64,000 nucleotides of DNA from Burkholderia pseudomultivorans (GCF_902499075.1 NZ_CABVPP010000003.1:180264-244263); one strand, 5' to 3'. Numbered from the stretch's first letter, positions 1 through 9,207 are shown. The notes: generated by a model not told the origin, from the letters alone. Translations and numbers: made by a program.

Positions 1-405
1 GTCAGGACGCCGCACACCGTCGTGAGGGCGCAGGTGGAGGCGATGTGGCACACCGACGAGCACGTGCTGCCGACTCGCGTCGGTCGTCATCCGGTCGTCG
101 ACGCGCTACGCGACGGACTGCAGGTCGACGCGTTCGATCTCGACAATAATTTCGTCGGCTGGACGCGCGAAGCCGCGGTGATCTGGCCGGATCGCGGGCG
201 GCAGATCGTGCTGACGGCCGAGCGGCCGTTCGACCAGCTCGTCGTGTTCGCGCCGGCCGACGCCCATGCGCTGTGCGTGGAGCCCGTGACGAACACGACC
301 GATTGCTTCAACGCGCGCGACCCGCAGGCGCCCGTCGGCGGCTGCGTGCTGGCGCCGGGCGAGATGCTCGAAGCGACGCTGCGCTGGATGCCCGGCCCGA
401 TCTGA
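1..405 (+). CDS. Aldose 1-epimerase, C-terminal part (cut by window start)
   Basis: The reading frame is open from base 1, so only about the last 134 residues are present. Seen: the aldose 1-epimerase signatures LDNNF followed by a W-P core, and near the end CVEPVTN, whose Glu is the catalytic general base in the GalM family. The family interconverts alpha and beta anomers of aldoses in the cytoplasm. The gene sits just upstream of, and in the same direction as, a sugar ABC importer, which fits an anomer-conversion step for the imported sugar. The substrate cannot be read from this fragment. Confidence 0.85.
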   Translation, partial: VRTPHTVVRAQVEAMWHTDEHVLPTRVGRHPVVDALRDGLQVDAFDLDNNFVGWTREAAVIWPDRGRQIVLTAERPFDQLVVFAPADAHALCVEPVTNTTDCFNARDPQAPVGGCVLAPGEMLEATLRWMPGPI

Positions 406-447
406 CGGGGCGGCCCCGCGCTACGGGATTATCCTGAGTCGGGCGGG

Positions 448-471
448 CGATAATATCGAGTAATAATATTA
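448..471. promoter_or_regulatory. Two adjacent AT-rich palindromes upstream of the sugar importer
   Basis: In a very GC-rich stretch there are two odd-length palindromes side by side: CGATAATATCG at 448-458 and TAATAATATTA at 461-471, with centres 13 bp apart. They lie 67-90 bp before the binding-protein start and share ATAATAT. This fits an operator and promoter region for the importer operon; the regulator is not in the window. Confidence 0.35.
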
Positions 472-537
472 GTTCGCGAAGCCGCTGCCGACCGTGCGGC
501 GCGGTGCGCGGGCCGATCACAACGACTGGAGACGATG

Positions 538-1563
538 ATGCCGAGCCGTGGACAGCTGCAACGTATCGTGGTGACGATGGGTGTGACGTTCGGGTGCGTC
601 GCGCTCGCGCAGGCGCAGGACAATGCGCAGAAGATCGGGTCCAGTTCCGCGCAGACCTGCACGAATCCGAAGCCGGGCAGCGTGAAGCTGTCCGATCTGG
701 TGGTCGGTTTCTCGCAATCGGAGAACGAGCAGAACCCGTTCCGCGCGACCGAGACGGCGTCGGTGCGCGCGGCGGCGAAGGCGGCCGGCGTCAAGCGGCT
801 GCTGTATACGAATGCGAACGCGAACCAGGCGAAGCAGGTGGCCGATATCGAAAGCATGATCAACCAGGGCGCGCAGGCGCTGATCGTCGCGCCGAACGAT
901 TCGACCGGGCTGCAGCCCGCGCTCGCGCAGGCGCGCGCGAAGGGCATCCCGGTCGTGACGATCGACCGGCAGACGGCCGGCACGCCGTGCCAGGATTTCA
1001 TCACCTTCCTCGGTTCCGACTTCTTCCGGCAAGGCCAGCGCGCCGCGCAGGCGCTCGCCGACGCCACCGGCGGCCACGCGACGATCGCCGAGATCCAGGG
1101 CGGCTACGGCAACACGGTCGAGAGCCAGCGCACCGACGGCTTCGCCGACGGCCTGAAGAAATATCCGAACATGAAGATCGTCGCGTCGCAGACGGCCAAC
1201 TGGTCGGCGACCGAAGCGCAAAAGGTGATGGAGCAGGTGCTGCTCGCGCATCCGGACGTGAACGCCGTTTATGCGCAGGCGGACACGATGGGGCTCGGCG
1301 CGATGACCGCGCTGCGGCAGGCCGGCAAGCAGCGCGGCGTGACCGTCGTATCGATCGACGGCACCAAGGACTTCGTCACCGCGATCGCGAACGGCACGGC
1401 CGCGGCGAGCGTCGAGACGAATCCGCGCTTCGGCCCGCTCGCGTTCAAGTCGCTCGAGGCGTGGTTCGCCGGCAAGCCGGTTCCGCAGAAGCAGATCATG
1501 GAAGACGCGCTGTACGACAAGTCGAATGCGAAGCATTCGCTCGAAGCGAATCTCGTCTACTGA
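538..1563 (+). CDS. Sugar ABC transporter periplasmic binding protein (YtfQ-like)
   Basis: About 341 residues. An N-terminal signal peptide ends near ALAQA, followed by a LacI/RbsB-type periplasmic binding fold: VVGFSQSENEQNPFRA at the first strand, then IVAPNDSTGL, VVTIDRQ and VSIDGTKDF. The opening VGFSQ and the gene order binding protein-ATPase-permease-permease match the E. coli YtfQ/YtfR/YtfT/YjfF galactofuranose importer better than RbsB-type systems. GGAG at 528-531 is 6 bp from the ATG at 538 and only 3 bp from the ATG at 535, so 538 is preferred. The product captures a sugar in the periplasm and delivers it to the two permeases. Galactofuranose as substrate is an inference. Confidence 0.8.
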   Translation: MPSRGQLQRIVVTMGVTFGCVALAQAQDNAQKIGSSSAQTCTNPKPGSVKLSDLVVGFSQSENEQNPFRATETASVRAAAKAAGVKRLLYTNANANQAKQVADIESMINQGAQALIVAPNDSTGLQPALAQARAKGIPVVTIDRQTAGTPCQDFITFLGSDFFRQGQRAAQALADATGGHATIAEIQGGYGNTVESQRTDGFADGLKKYPNMKIVASQTANWSATEAQKVMEQVLLAHPDVNAVYAQADTMGLGAMTALRQAGKQRGVTVVSIDGTKDFVTAIANGTAAASVETNPRFGPLAFKSLEAWFAGKPVPQKQIMEDALYDKSNAKHSLEANLVY

Positions 1564-1603
1564 TCGCCCGGCGCTGCAGCGCTGAACCCGACCGCGACGC
1601 GCG

Positions 1604-3160
1604 ATGGACCCCCAGCTTCCCGCCGCCCCCGATGCCGCCGATGGCGGCGCAGCCTTGCCCGTCGTGCTCGAGACGCGCGGCGTCGGCAAGACGTTCGGCG
1701 TCGTGCGCGCGCTCGCCGGCGTGTCGCTGTCGCTGCGCGCCGGCGAGGTGCACGGGCTGATGGGCGAGAACGGCGCAGGCAAGTCGACGCTGATCAAGAT
1801 CCTGACCGGCTTTCACCAGCCCGACGCGGGCGAGATTCGTGTCGACGGCGCGCCGGTGTCGTTCGACAGCCCGCGCGCCGCGCAGCGCGCCGGCATCTGC
1901 GCGGTCTACCAGGAAATCAACCTGATTCCCGAGCGCAGCGTGGCCGAGAACATCTTCCTCGGCCACGAGCCGCGCCGCTTCGGCCCATGGATCGACCGGC
2001 GCGAGATGCGCGCGCGCACGCGCGAGATCGTCGAGCGCTACGGGCTCTCGGTCGATCCGGCGGACAAGGTCGGCGCGCTCGGTCTCGGCCAGCAGCAGAT
2101 GGTGTCGATCGCGCGCGGCGTGTCGCTCGGTGCGCGCGTGCTGATTCTCGACGAGCCGACGTCCGCGCTGAGCGGCGCGGAAGCGGAGGTGCTGTTCGGC
2201 GTCGTCGACCAGTTGCGCGCGGCGGGCATCGCGATCGTGCTGGTGAGCCATCGGCTGTCGGAGTGCTACCGGATGTGCGACCGGCTTACCGTGCTGCGCG
2301 ACGGCGCGGTGGTGCGCAGCGATACGCCCGACCGGCTGCCGCGCCGGGCGCTGATCGCCGCGATGCTGGGCCGCGAGGTCGGCGCGCACGGCGTGCGCGA
2401 ACCGGCGCCGGCGGCCGCCGCCGACGCGATGCGGCAGCCGGCGCTCGCGGTCGAGCGCCTGCGCTGGGGCACGCGGCTGCGCGACGTGTCGTTCAGCGTC
2501 GCGCCGAAGGAAATCGTCGGGCTGGCCGGCCTGCTCGGCTCGGGCCGCACGGAAACCTTCAAGGCCGTGTTCGGCGCGCAGCAGCCGGACGGCGGCGCGG
2601 TGCGCGTGGGCGGCCGCGTGCTTGCCGGCGCGGACCCGTCGCGCGCGATCCGCGCGGGGCTCGCGTTCCTGTCGGAGGATCGCCGCTCGGAAGGCATTTT
2701 CTCGAAGCTGTCGGTGCGCGAGAACATCGTCGTGTGCGTGCTGCCGCGCATCGCCCGCTTCGGCTTCATCTCGGTGCGCAAGCAGGAGGCGCTCGTCGAG
2801 CGCTACATCCGCGAGCTCGGCATCAAGACGCCAAACGCGGGCGCGCCGATATCGACGCTGTCCGGCGGCAACCAGCAGAAGGCGCTGATCGCACGCTGCC
2901 TGTCGACCGAGCCTTCGGTGCTGCTGCTCGACGATCCGACGCGCGGCATCGACGTCGGCGCGAAGGCGGAAGTGCACGACCTCGTGAAGCGGCTGGCCGA
3001 CGCGGGGCTCGCGGTGGTCGCGACCTCGTCGGAGATGGAGGAACTGCTGGAACTGGCCGACCGGCTCGTGATCCTGCACGAAGGCGCGACCAGCGGCGAA
3101 ATGCCGACGCGCGGCGCGAGCCCCGACGACGTGACCGCGCTGCTGGCGAACCAGAGCTAG
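1604..3160 (+). CDS. Sugar ABC transporter ATPase, two fused nucleotide-binding domains (YtfR-like)
   Basis: About 518 residues with two ATPase halves, as in sugar importers of the CUT2 class. First half: Walker A GENGAGKST (about residues 54-62), signature LGLGQQQM, Walker B VLILDEPTSAL. Second half: a degenerate Walker A GLLGSGRTE, normal for this class, then LSGGNQQKALIARCL and VLLLDDPTRGIDVGAKAEV. It energises uptake from the cytoplasmic face of the membrane. It follows the binding protein by 40 bp and precedes the first permease by 33 bp, so the four genes form one operon. Confidence 0.92.
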   Translation: MDPQLPAAPDAADGGAALPVVLETRGVGKTFGVVRALAGVSLSLRAGEVHGLMGENGAGKSTLIKILTGFHQPDAGEIRVDGAPVSFDSPRAAQRAGICAVYQEINLIPERSVAENIFLGHEPRRFGPWIDRREMRARTREIVERYGLSVDPADKVGALGLGQQQMVSIARGVSLGARVLILDEPTSALSGAEAEVLFGVVDQLRAAGIAIVLVSHRLSECYRMCDRLTVLRDGAVVRSDTPDRLPRRALIAAMLGREVGAHGVREPAPAAAADAMRQPALAVERLRWGTRLRDVSFSVAPKEIVGLAGLLGSGRTETFKAVFGAQQPDGGAVRVGGRVLAGADPSRAIRAGLAFLSEDRRSEGIFSKLSVRENIVVCVLPRIARFGFISVRKQEALVERYIRELGIKTPNAGAPISTLSGGNQQKALIARCLSTEPSVLLLDDPTRGIDVGAKAEVHDLVKRLADAGLAVVATSSEMEELLELADRLVILHEGATSGEMPTRGASPDDVTALLANQS

Positions 3161-3193
3161 CGCACCGCCCATCGACCCGACCACGAGGACCGC

Positions 3194-4171
3194 GTGAATC
3201 TTGCCAACCTGATCAGCGAACCGGACGCGCCGCGCCGCCTGTCGCGCCGCTTGCTTTTCGCGCTGGCGCGCGATCACAGCGTGTATCTCGCGTTCGTCGC
3301 GCTTGCCGTCTTCAACCTGATCGTCACGCCCGGCTTCTCGAATCCGCTCGCCGCGCGCAGCCTGCTGTTCCAGGCGGCGCCGATCGTGCTGATCGCGCTC
3401 GGGCAGAACCTCGCGATCGCGACGCGCGGGATCGACTTGTCGGTCGGCTCGGTGATGGCGCTGGCGAGCGCGATGATCGCCGTGTGCCTGCCGTACGGAA
3501 CGGGTGCCGCGTTCGCCGCGGCCGTCGCGATCGGGCTCGCGGTCGGGCTGTTCAACGGCGCGCTCGTCGCGCGGCTCGACATCGATCCGCTGATTTCCGG
3601 GCTCGCGCTGCTCGTCGCGGCACGCGGGCTTGCGCAGGCGCTGCTCGGCGGCTCGCGCGTGAGCCTGCCGCCGTCCGACGCATTCGACTTCATCGGGATC
3701 GGCACGCTTGCGGGGCTGCCGGTCGTGATGCTGATCGCGCTCGCGTGTGCGGCCATCGTGTTCTTCGTCGTGCGCAACACGACGTTCGGGCGCCATACGA
3801 TCCTCGTCGGCGCGAGCCGCGACGCCGCGCATCTCGCCGGCGTGCCCGTGCGGCGCACGCTGCTCGCGGTGTATGCGGCGAGCGGCGCGCTCGCGGGGCT
3901 CGCCGGCCTGTTCGCCACCGCGCGTCTCGGCGCGGGCGATCCGAACTACGTCGGCGTGAACTTCGAACTCGACGCGATCGCCGCATCGGTGATCGGCGGC
4001 ACGCCGCTGTCGGGCGGCCGCGTGTCGATCGTCGGCACCGTGTTCGGCGTGCTGCTGCTGCAACTGCTCGACGCCAGCTTCATCATGAACAACATCAGCT
4101 ATACGTACGCGCAGATCCTCAAGGCCGCGTTCATTCTCGGCGCGTTGTATCTGCAGCGTTCGGGAGCGTGA
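3194..4171 (+). CDS. Sugar ABC transporter permease (YtfT-like)
   Basis: About 325 residues, strongly hydrophobic with roughly eight to ten membrane segments, of the BPD_transp_2 type. The family landmark LGQNLAIATRGIDLSVGSVMAL is partly visible at about residues 72-90, and IGGTPLSGGRVSIVGTVFG lies near the end. The start is GTG. Paired with the next gene it forms the membrane channel of the importer; having two different permeases is typical of YtfT/YjfF systems, whereas ribose systems often use one. Confidence 0.88.
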   Translation: MNLANLISEPDAPRRLSRRLLFALARDHSVYLAFVALAVFNLIVTPGFSNPLAARSLLFQAAPIVLIALGQNLAIATRGIDLSVGSVMALASAMIAVCLPYGTGAAFAAAVAIGLAVGLFNGALVARLDIDPLISGLALLVAARGLAQALLGGSRVSLPPSDAFDFIGIGTLAGLPVVMLIALACAAIVFFVVRNTTFGRHTILVGASRDAAHLAGVPVRRTLLAVYAASGALAGLAGLFATARLGAGDPNYVGVNFELDAIAASVIGGTPLSGGRVSIVGTVFGVLLLQLLDASFIMNNISYTYAQILKAAFILGALYLQRSGA

Positions 4172-4172
4172 C

Positions 4173-5159
4173 ATGTCGAGTACGCCGCTCTCCGCACAGT
4201 CGTCGCCCGATCCGGGCCGCGCGCGCTTGATCCGGCTCGTGCAGGCGCGCGGCGCCATCGCGATCCTCGTGATCGTGTGCCTGATCGCCGGCCGCGTGTT
4301 TCCGCATTTCCTGAGCATGCCGAACCTGCTCGACATCGTCGCGGCGGCCGCGTTCGTCGCGCTGATCACGATCGGGCAGAGCTTCGTGATCGTGCTCGGC
4401 GGGTTCGACCTGTCGGTCGGCTCGCTCGTCGGACTCGGGACGGTGATCGCCGCGTATGCGGCGCCGTACGGATGGGGTGCTGCACTGCTTGCACCGGTGT
4501 TCGTCGGGCTCACGATCGGCCTGCTGAACGGCTGGCTGATCGCGCGGGCGCGGATGGCGCCGTTCATCGTCACGCTCGCCGCGCTGCTCGGGTTGAAGGG
4601 ACTGTCGCTCGTGCTCGCTAGCCAGGACATGCTGATCGCCGATCCGGGTTTCTTCTCGACGATCGCGAACGGCTCGGTGCTGGGCATCGGCAATCTCGTG
4701 TGGATCGTCGGCATCGCGTATCTCGTTGCCGCGTTCGTGCTGAATCACACGCGCTATGGCGCGGGCGTGTTCGCGATCGGCGGCAACGAGGAGGCCGCGC
4801 GGATGCTCGGCGTGAACGTCGAGGCGCTCAAAGTCGTCACGTATGGATTGAGCGGGGCGCTGGCCGGATTGTCCGGCGCGCTGCTCGCATCGCGGCTCGA
4901 TTCGGGGCTGCCGGGAGCCGGCAACAGCTATGAACTGCAGTCGATCGCCGCGGCGGTGATCGGCGGCGTGCTGCTGACGGGCGGTGTCGGCACGCTGTTC
5001 GGCCCGCTCGCGGGCGTGCTGCTGCTCGGCGTGATCGAGAACGTGATCAATCAGGTCGGGACGCTGAGCCCGTACTATCAGAACCTCGCGAGCGGCGCGT
5101 TCCTGCTGCTGGCGGTCATCGCGCAGACGCTGCTGACGGGCAGGCGGCGCAGGCGGTGA
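4173..5159 (+). CDS. Sugar ABC transporter permease (YjfF-like)
   Basis: About 328 residues; the second BPD_transp_2 permease. It shares the permease landmark GQSFVIVLGGFDLSVGSLVG and the C-terminal AAVIGGVLLTGGVGTLFGP. Its ATG is one base after the stop of the previous permease, indicating tight coupling. It is the last gene of the importer operon; the following 218 bp hold no gene until a small secreted peptide. Confidence 0.88.
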   Translation: MSSTPLSAQSSPDPGRARLIRLVQARGAIAILVIVCLIAGRVFPHFLSMPNLLDIVAAAAFVALITIGQSFVIVLGGFDLSVGSLVGLGTVIAAYAAPYGWGAALLAPVFVGLTIGLLNGWLIARARMAPFIVTLAALLGLKGLSLVLASQDMLIADPGFFSTIANGSVLGIGNLVWIVGIAYLVAAFVLNHTRYGAGVFAIGGNEEAARMLGVNVEALKVVTYGLSGALAGLSGALLASRLDSGLPGAGNSYELQSIAAAVIGGVLLTGGVGTLFGPLAGVLLLGVIENVINQVGTLSPYYQNLASGAFLLLAVIAQTLLTGRRRRR

Positions 5160-5377
5160 GCGGGCGCTTCGTTCCGCTCGTCCCGGCAACACAAGCAGAA
5201 TCATTCAACGGCGGGTCATTCGACTTCCACATTGTTTCCGGATTGAAAGTTTGGAAAGCTCGTTGTCGGTGACGTCAAGAATCGTCAATTCAGTGCAGGC
5301 GCGGTGCACGGGTCGTCGTCGGCCGGCGTTAAGGACGTAACAGCCGGACGGCCGGCTGGCCTACCCAGGAGAATGTC

Positions 5378-5515
5378 ATGACCCGCATCGCAAAGATCCT
5401 GACGGCTGCGGCCGTCGCCTGTGCAGTCCTAGCACCGACGCTTGCCGAAGCGCATTCGCACCGCGTGTGCCATTTCGACCATCACCACCATCGCGTGTGC
5501 CGCTGGGTGCGCTGA
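5378..5515 (+). CDS. Small secreted His-rich peptide (HHHH-motif protein)
   Basis: A 45-residue gene with a good ribosome-binding site (AGGAG at 5367-5371, 6 bp from the ATG). Residues 1-25 form a signal peptide ending LAEA. The mature part is only about 20 residues and carries two HRVC repeats around a run of four histidines: HSHRVCHFDHHHHRVCRWVR. Four-His small proteins of this kind are annotated in Burkholderia as HHHH-motif proteins. The His/Cys content suggests metal binding in the periplasm; this is inference and no function is known to me. Confidence 0.7.
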   Translation: MTRIAKILTAAAVACAVLAPTLAEAHSHRVCHFDHHHHRVCRWVR

Positions 5516-5555
5516 TCGTCCCGAGCCCGGGCAATTCCACTGACAGGGAGCACAC

Positions 5556-6020
5556 ATGAACAAGACGATGTTGATCGCCGCGCTCGTCGCCGGCATGGGT
5601 ATGTCGATCGGTGCGTTCGCACAGGTTCCGGCCAGCGCGCCGGCAGGCACGACCGGCCTGTGCAAGGACGGGTCGTTCTACTCGGGTGCGTCGAAGAAGG
5701 GGGCGTGCGCGGGTCACAAGGGCGTGAAGGCCTGGTACGGCGCATCGGCAGCCGCGGCTGCGAGCGCGCCGACCGCGATGGCGCCGGCAACCGCGGCTTC
5801 CGCACCCGCTGCTTCGGGCGTCGCGCCCGCGAAGAGCGCCCCTGCGACGACGGCGGCAGCAGGCGGCGGTGCAGGCAAGGTGTGGGTCAACGACAGCACG
5901 AAGGTCTATCACTGCCCGACCGACAAGTACTACGGCAAGACCAAGCACGGCAGCTACATGTCGGAAGCGGATGCGAAAGCGAAGGGCTTCCATCCGTCGC
6001 ACGGCAAGGCCTGCTCGTAA
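5556..6020 (+). CDS. Secreted Ala-rich protein with DUF3761-like and C-terminal Cys/His segments
   Basis: About 154 residues with a signal peptide ending AFAQ. The mature N-terminus (LCKDGSFYSGASKKGACAGHKGV, shown in part) resembles DUF3761. A low-complexity Ala/Pro/Ser linker of about 50 residues follows. The C-terminal segment contains YHCPTDKYYGKTKHGSYMS and ends in a Cys-containing tail. This tail resembles short secreted domains seen beside DUF3761 proteins. It lies 40 bp after the His-rich peptide on the same strand and may be co-transcribed. Function is unknown; an envelope or metal-related role is a guess. Confidence 0.75.
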   Translation: MNKTMLIAALVAGMGMSIGAFAQVPASAPAGTTGLCKDGSFYSGASKKGACAGHKGVKAWYGASAAAAASAPTAMAPATAASAPAASGVAPAKSAPATTAAAGGGAGKVWVNDSTKVYHCPTDKYYGKTKHGSYMSEADAKAKGFHPSHGKACS

Positions 6021-6027
6021 GCCGGAT

Positions 6028-6075
6028 GCGCGGGGCCCAGCCCGCGCGCGTTGCCTGACGGCTGTCGGGCAGCCT
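6028..6075 (+). terminator. Two consecutive hairpins after the DUF3761-like gene
   Basis: GCGCGGG (6028-6034) pairs with CCCGCGC (6041-6047) around a 6-base loop. Immediately after, TGCCTGAC and GTCGGGCA form a second stem. There is no T tract, so termination is plausible rather than certain. Confidence 0.4.
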
Positions 6076-6236
6076 TGCGCCCGCCGCCGCGGCGGGTCGG
6101 CCCAAGCGACGCACCGCGTCGCGGCGTCGACCTTGCCGAGACGGCGGGCGCTTCGCTTGCACGGCCGGCGTGCCGGTGTGCAAACTGGAACGCGAAATGC
6201 TTGTCACGGGGATCCTGTCGATCAAGGAGCGCCGCG

Positions 6237-6671
6237 ATGAGCACGCCGACCACCACCCGTTTTTCCCATGTGAAGCCGCAGGACACGGCGTTTCAGGGCG
6301 AGGGCCTGCGCGACTTCTTTCTGTATCGCGATCTCGGCATCGCGGCCGCGACGAACGGCAAGGTCGTCGCGCAGCTTGTCAGGGCAAACCATGCACCGGA
6401 GGCGGGCACCGGCTGGCATCGTCACGAGGCAGAGTTCCATATCGTGATCATGCTGAAGGGCTGGGCGCGCTTCATGTACGGCGAGCAGGAGACGCTGGTT
6501 GCCGCCGGCGACTGCGTGCATCAGGCGCCGGGGATCGTCCACTACCTGTTCGACTACTCGCCGGACATGGAGTATCTGGAGATCGTCGGGCCCGCCGACT
6601 TCAAGTCGATCGACGTCGACGGCCCGTGTGCGGTGCCGGCGCCGACGCCCTGGGGGGAAGCGGGCGCGTAG
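6237..6671 (+). CDS. Cupin-domain protein
   Basis: 144 residues. The start at 6237 is set by AAGGAG at 6223-6228, eight bases upstream; an upstream in-frame extension exists but lacks such a site. The conserved cupin motifs are visible: GTGWHRHEAEFHIVIMLKGW supplies the two-His metal motif and Glu, and GDCVHQAPGIVHYLFDY supplies the second motif. The single small cupin fold suggests a metal-dependent enzyme or ligand-binding protein. The substrate is unknown. It converges on the PHB depolymerase gene. Confidence 0.8.
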   Translation: MSTPTTTRFSHVKPQDTAFQGEGLRDFFLYRDLGIAAATNGKVVAQLVRANHAPEAGTGWHRHEAEFHIVIMLKGWARFMYGEQETLVAAGDCVHQAPGIVHYLFDYSPDMEYLEIVGPADFKSIDVDGPCAVPAPTPWGEAGA

Positions 6672-6710
6672 CGGCGCGGGGCCGCCCGTCCGGCGTGGCG
6701 CGATGCGCGT

Positions 6711-8066
6711 TCAGTGAGGCTGCGGCGAGACGACGTTCGCCGTGGCCGCGCTGCTCGCCGGCTGCGCGTCCAGCAGCGCGCGCAGCGTCACGTAGTGGAT
6801 GCCGTTCGTGTGGCCCGCCGCATCGGCCGTGCGATCGTACGGCTCGTTGTCGTGGATCGTCGCGCGCACGATCGGATAGATCTGCGATTCCCAGCGGCTG
6901 CCGTTGAACACGCCGTAGTGGCCGGCGCCCGTCTGAACGTGATGGGTCTTCAGATACGGCGGCAATCCCGAGCACAGCTCCTGCGCGGCCACGGTCTGGC
7001 CGACCGCGCAGATGTCGTCCTTTTCGCCTTCGATCGTCAGCAGCGCGGTGCGATGAATCGCCGCCGGCTCGACGAGCGTGCCGCCGACCGTCAGCTCGCC
7101 GCGCGCGAGCGCATATTGCTGAAACACCTTCTCGACCGTTTCCAGATAGAACTCCGCGGTCAGGTCGGCCGTCGCGAAGTATTCGTCGTAGAAGTGCCGC
7201 AGCGTATCGGCCTTGGCAGGATCGCCTTTCGCGCGCTCGTAATACAGGTCGGCGAACGAGGCCGCGTGCCGGTCCGGGTTCATCGACATGAACGCGCCGA
7301 CCTGCACGAATCCCGGGTAGACACACCGCTGCGCGCCGACGAAGCCGGTCGGCACGACGCTGATCAGATGCTTCGCGAACCATTCGATCGGGCGGCTCGT
7401 CGCGAGCGCGTTGACCTTGGTCGGATTCACGCGGCAGTCGATCGGGCCCGCCATCAGCGTCAGGCTCGCGGGCTGCGCCGGATCGCCGCCGGCCGCCATC
7501 AGCGCGACCGCCGCGAGCGCCGCGACCGTCGGCTGGCAGATCGCGAGCACGTGCGCATCGGGCCCGACGTGGCGGATGAAGTCGATGACGTGCGCGACGT
7601 ATTCGTCGAAGCCGAAACGCCCGGCCGTCAGCGGGATGTCGCGCGGGTTGTGCCAGTCGGTGATGTATACGTCGTGGTCGGCGAGCATCGTGTGCACCGT
7701 GCCGCGCAGCAGCGTCGCGAAGTGTCCCGACATCGGCGCGACGATCAGCACGCGCGGCTGGCGCGCGACCGGCCGCGCCTTGCGGAAATGCAGCAGCGTG
7801 CCGAACGGCGTGACGGCTGCCGCTTCCTCGACGATCGGCACGGCGGCGCCGCCGACGACGATCGACTCGATGCCGAACGGCGGCCGCCGATGCGAGAACG
7901 CGCAGCATTCGAGCAGTTCGCACAGCGCATCGAGCATGCGGCCCGACGGCGTCGCCGCCGCCGGCGGCCACTGCGACAGCGTCGCGCGCGTGCAGGCCGC
8001 CCATGCGCGCGCCGGGCGCAGGCATTCTGCAGACCATTGATAGAACGGGTAGGCAAGCAGGTTCAT
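6711..8066 (-). CDS. phaZ: Intracellular polyhydroxyalkanoate (PHB) depolymerase
   Basis: 451 residues from the ATG at 8066, which opens MNLLAYPFYQW, the typical beginning of intracellular PHB depolymerases. The protein has an alpha/beta hydrolase core with APMSGHFATLLRGTV and TDWHNPRDIP. The nucleophile motif is AICQP with Cys at about residue 177, as in the Ralstonia PhaZ enzymes, instead of the usual Ser lipase box; HVQTGAGHYGVFNG supplies the catalytic His. It degrades stored PHB granules in the cytoplasm to release 3-hydroxybutyrate units. It is transcribed away from the glutathione transferase across a 287-bp region. Confidence 0.9.
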   Translation of the reverse strand: MNLLAYPFYQWSAECLRPARAWAACTRATLSQWPPAAATPSGRMLDALCELLECCAFSHRRPPFGIESIVVGGAAVPIVEEAAAVTPFGTLLHFRKARPVARQPRVLIVAPMSGHFATLLRGTVHTMLADHDVYITDWHNPRDIPLTAGRFGFDEYVAHVIDFIRHVGPDAHVLAICQPTVAALAAVALMAAGGDPAQPASLTLMAGPIDCRVNPTKVNALATSRPIEWFAKHLISVVPTGFVGAQRCVYPGFVQVGAFMSMNPDRHAASFADLYYERAKGDPAKADTLRHFYDEYFATADLTAEFYLETVEKVFQQYALARGELTVGGTLVEPAAIHRTALLTIEGEKDDICAVGQTVAAQELCSGLPPYLKTHHVQTGAGHYGVFNGSRWESQIYPIVRATIHDNEPYDRTADAAGHTNGIHYVTLRALLDAQPASSAATANVVSPQPH

Positions 8067-8353
8067 GACCGTCGCTCGTAGCGCTGCGTTGTAGAGAACG
8101 AGGCAAGCCGTGTGCCAAGTGCGCGGCTGGCACGCGCGTTGCACGCGATTGGGCAACACGGCGGCGCGGATGGTGCGCGGCAGCGCGGGCGCCGCGCGCA
8201 GCGAGCGCGCGCCGATTGTGCCGATCGCGCATGCGGCGACAGCGTGCGGAGCTGCGCCAGTTCGGCGAATGCGTCGCACCGGCATGGTGCGGTCGAGCCG
8301 CCCGACCTCCGTTTCGGTGCGCGGGCACGCACGGCATCCAGCAGGGGAGCGAC

Positions 8354-9016
8354 ATGGAATCCACCGGACAGACGACGCTGACGATCAGCAGCCGCAACTA
8401 CTCGTCGTGGTCGATGCGAGGCTGGCTGCTCGCGAAGCTGAGCGGGCTCGCGTTCGAGACGGTGAGCGTGCCGATCGATGCGGCGTCGCGCGCCGAGCTG
8501 CTGCTGCTGTCGCCGTCGATTCTCGTACCGTGCCTCACGCACGACGGCAACCAGGTGTGGGACACGCTCGCGATCGCCGAATACCTGAACGAGATCCGGC
8601 CGCAGGCGCGACTGCTGCCCGCGGATCGGCATGCGCGCGCGCATTGCCGTTCGATCTGCGGCGAAATGCATTCGGGTTTCAGTGCGCTGCGCTCCGCGTT
8701 GCCGATGAACCTGCGCGCGCATTTTCCCGGCTTCCGGATCTGGTCGCGCGCGCAGCACGACATCGAGCGGATCGTGACGATCTGGCGGGAATGTCTCGCC
8801 GCGTACGGCGGACCCTGGCTGTTCGGCGCGGAGATCGGCATCGCCGATGCGATGTATGCGCCGGTCGTCACGCGCTTCCTGACCTACGACGTGAAGCTCG
8901 AACCGGAGATCGCCGACTACTGCATGCGCATCCTCGCGCAGCCGTTCGTCGCCGAATGGATCGAAGGCGCGAAGGCCGAGCACGAGGATATCGACGAGCT
9001 CGACATGGAGTTCTGA
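8354..9016 (+). CDS. Glutathione S-transferase family protein
   Basis: 220 residues; GGGAG at 8345-8349 fixes the ATG at 8354. The N-terminal thioredoxin-like domain begins with SSRNYSSWSMRGWLLAKLSG and contains the cis-Pro loop region VPCLTHDG and the glutathione-contacting DTLAIAEYL. A helical C-terminal domain follows, with GIADAMYAPVVTRF. A cytoplasmic glutathione-dependent enzyme of unknown substrate, probably conjugating or isomerising small electrophiles. Confidence 0.85.
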   Translation: MESTGQTTLTISSRNYSSWSMRGWLLAKLSGLAFETVSVPIDAASRAELLLLSPSILVPCLTHDGNQVWDTLAIAEYLNEIRPQARLLPADRHARAHCRSICGEMHSGFSALRSALPMNLRAHFPGFRIWSRAQHDIERIVTIWRECLAAYGGPWLFGAEIGIADAMYAPVVTRFLTYDVKLEPEIADYCMRILAQPFVAEWIEGAKAEHEDIDELDMEF

Positions 9017-9207
9017 ACGGCGCGGGTGCGACGCAGCTGACGAGCGGCTTTCGATTTTGCGTCGACGCTGCGGCGAATGAAATTTGTTTCGCGCGACTGT
9101 ATCGCTCGCAAACGTTTGACATCGATTTCACGACGAAGCGAGTGTGATTTCCCTAAAGAACCGCGGCCGCGATGACGTAAACGGGTCACGGGGACGACCG
9201 CCGATCC

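Noticed and set aside
1496-4714. Very long open frame on the minus strand across the ABC importer genes
   Set aside because: It is antisense to four well-supported genes and its translation is Arg/Ala/His-rich low-complexity sequence; high GC third positions create such shadows.
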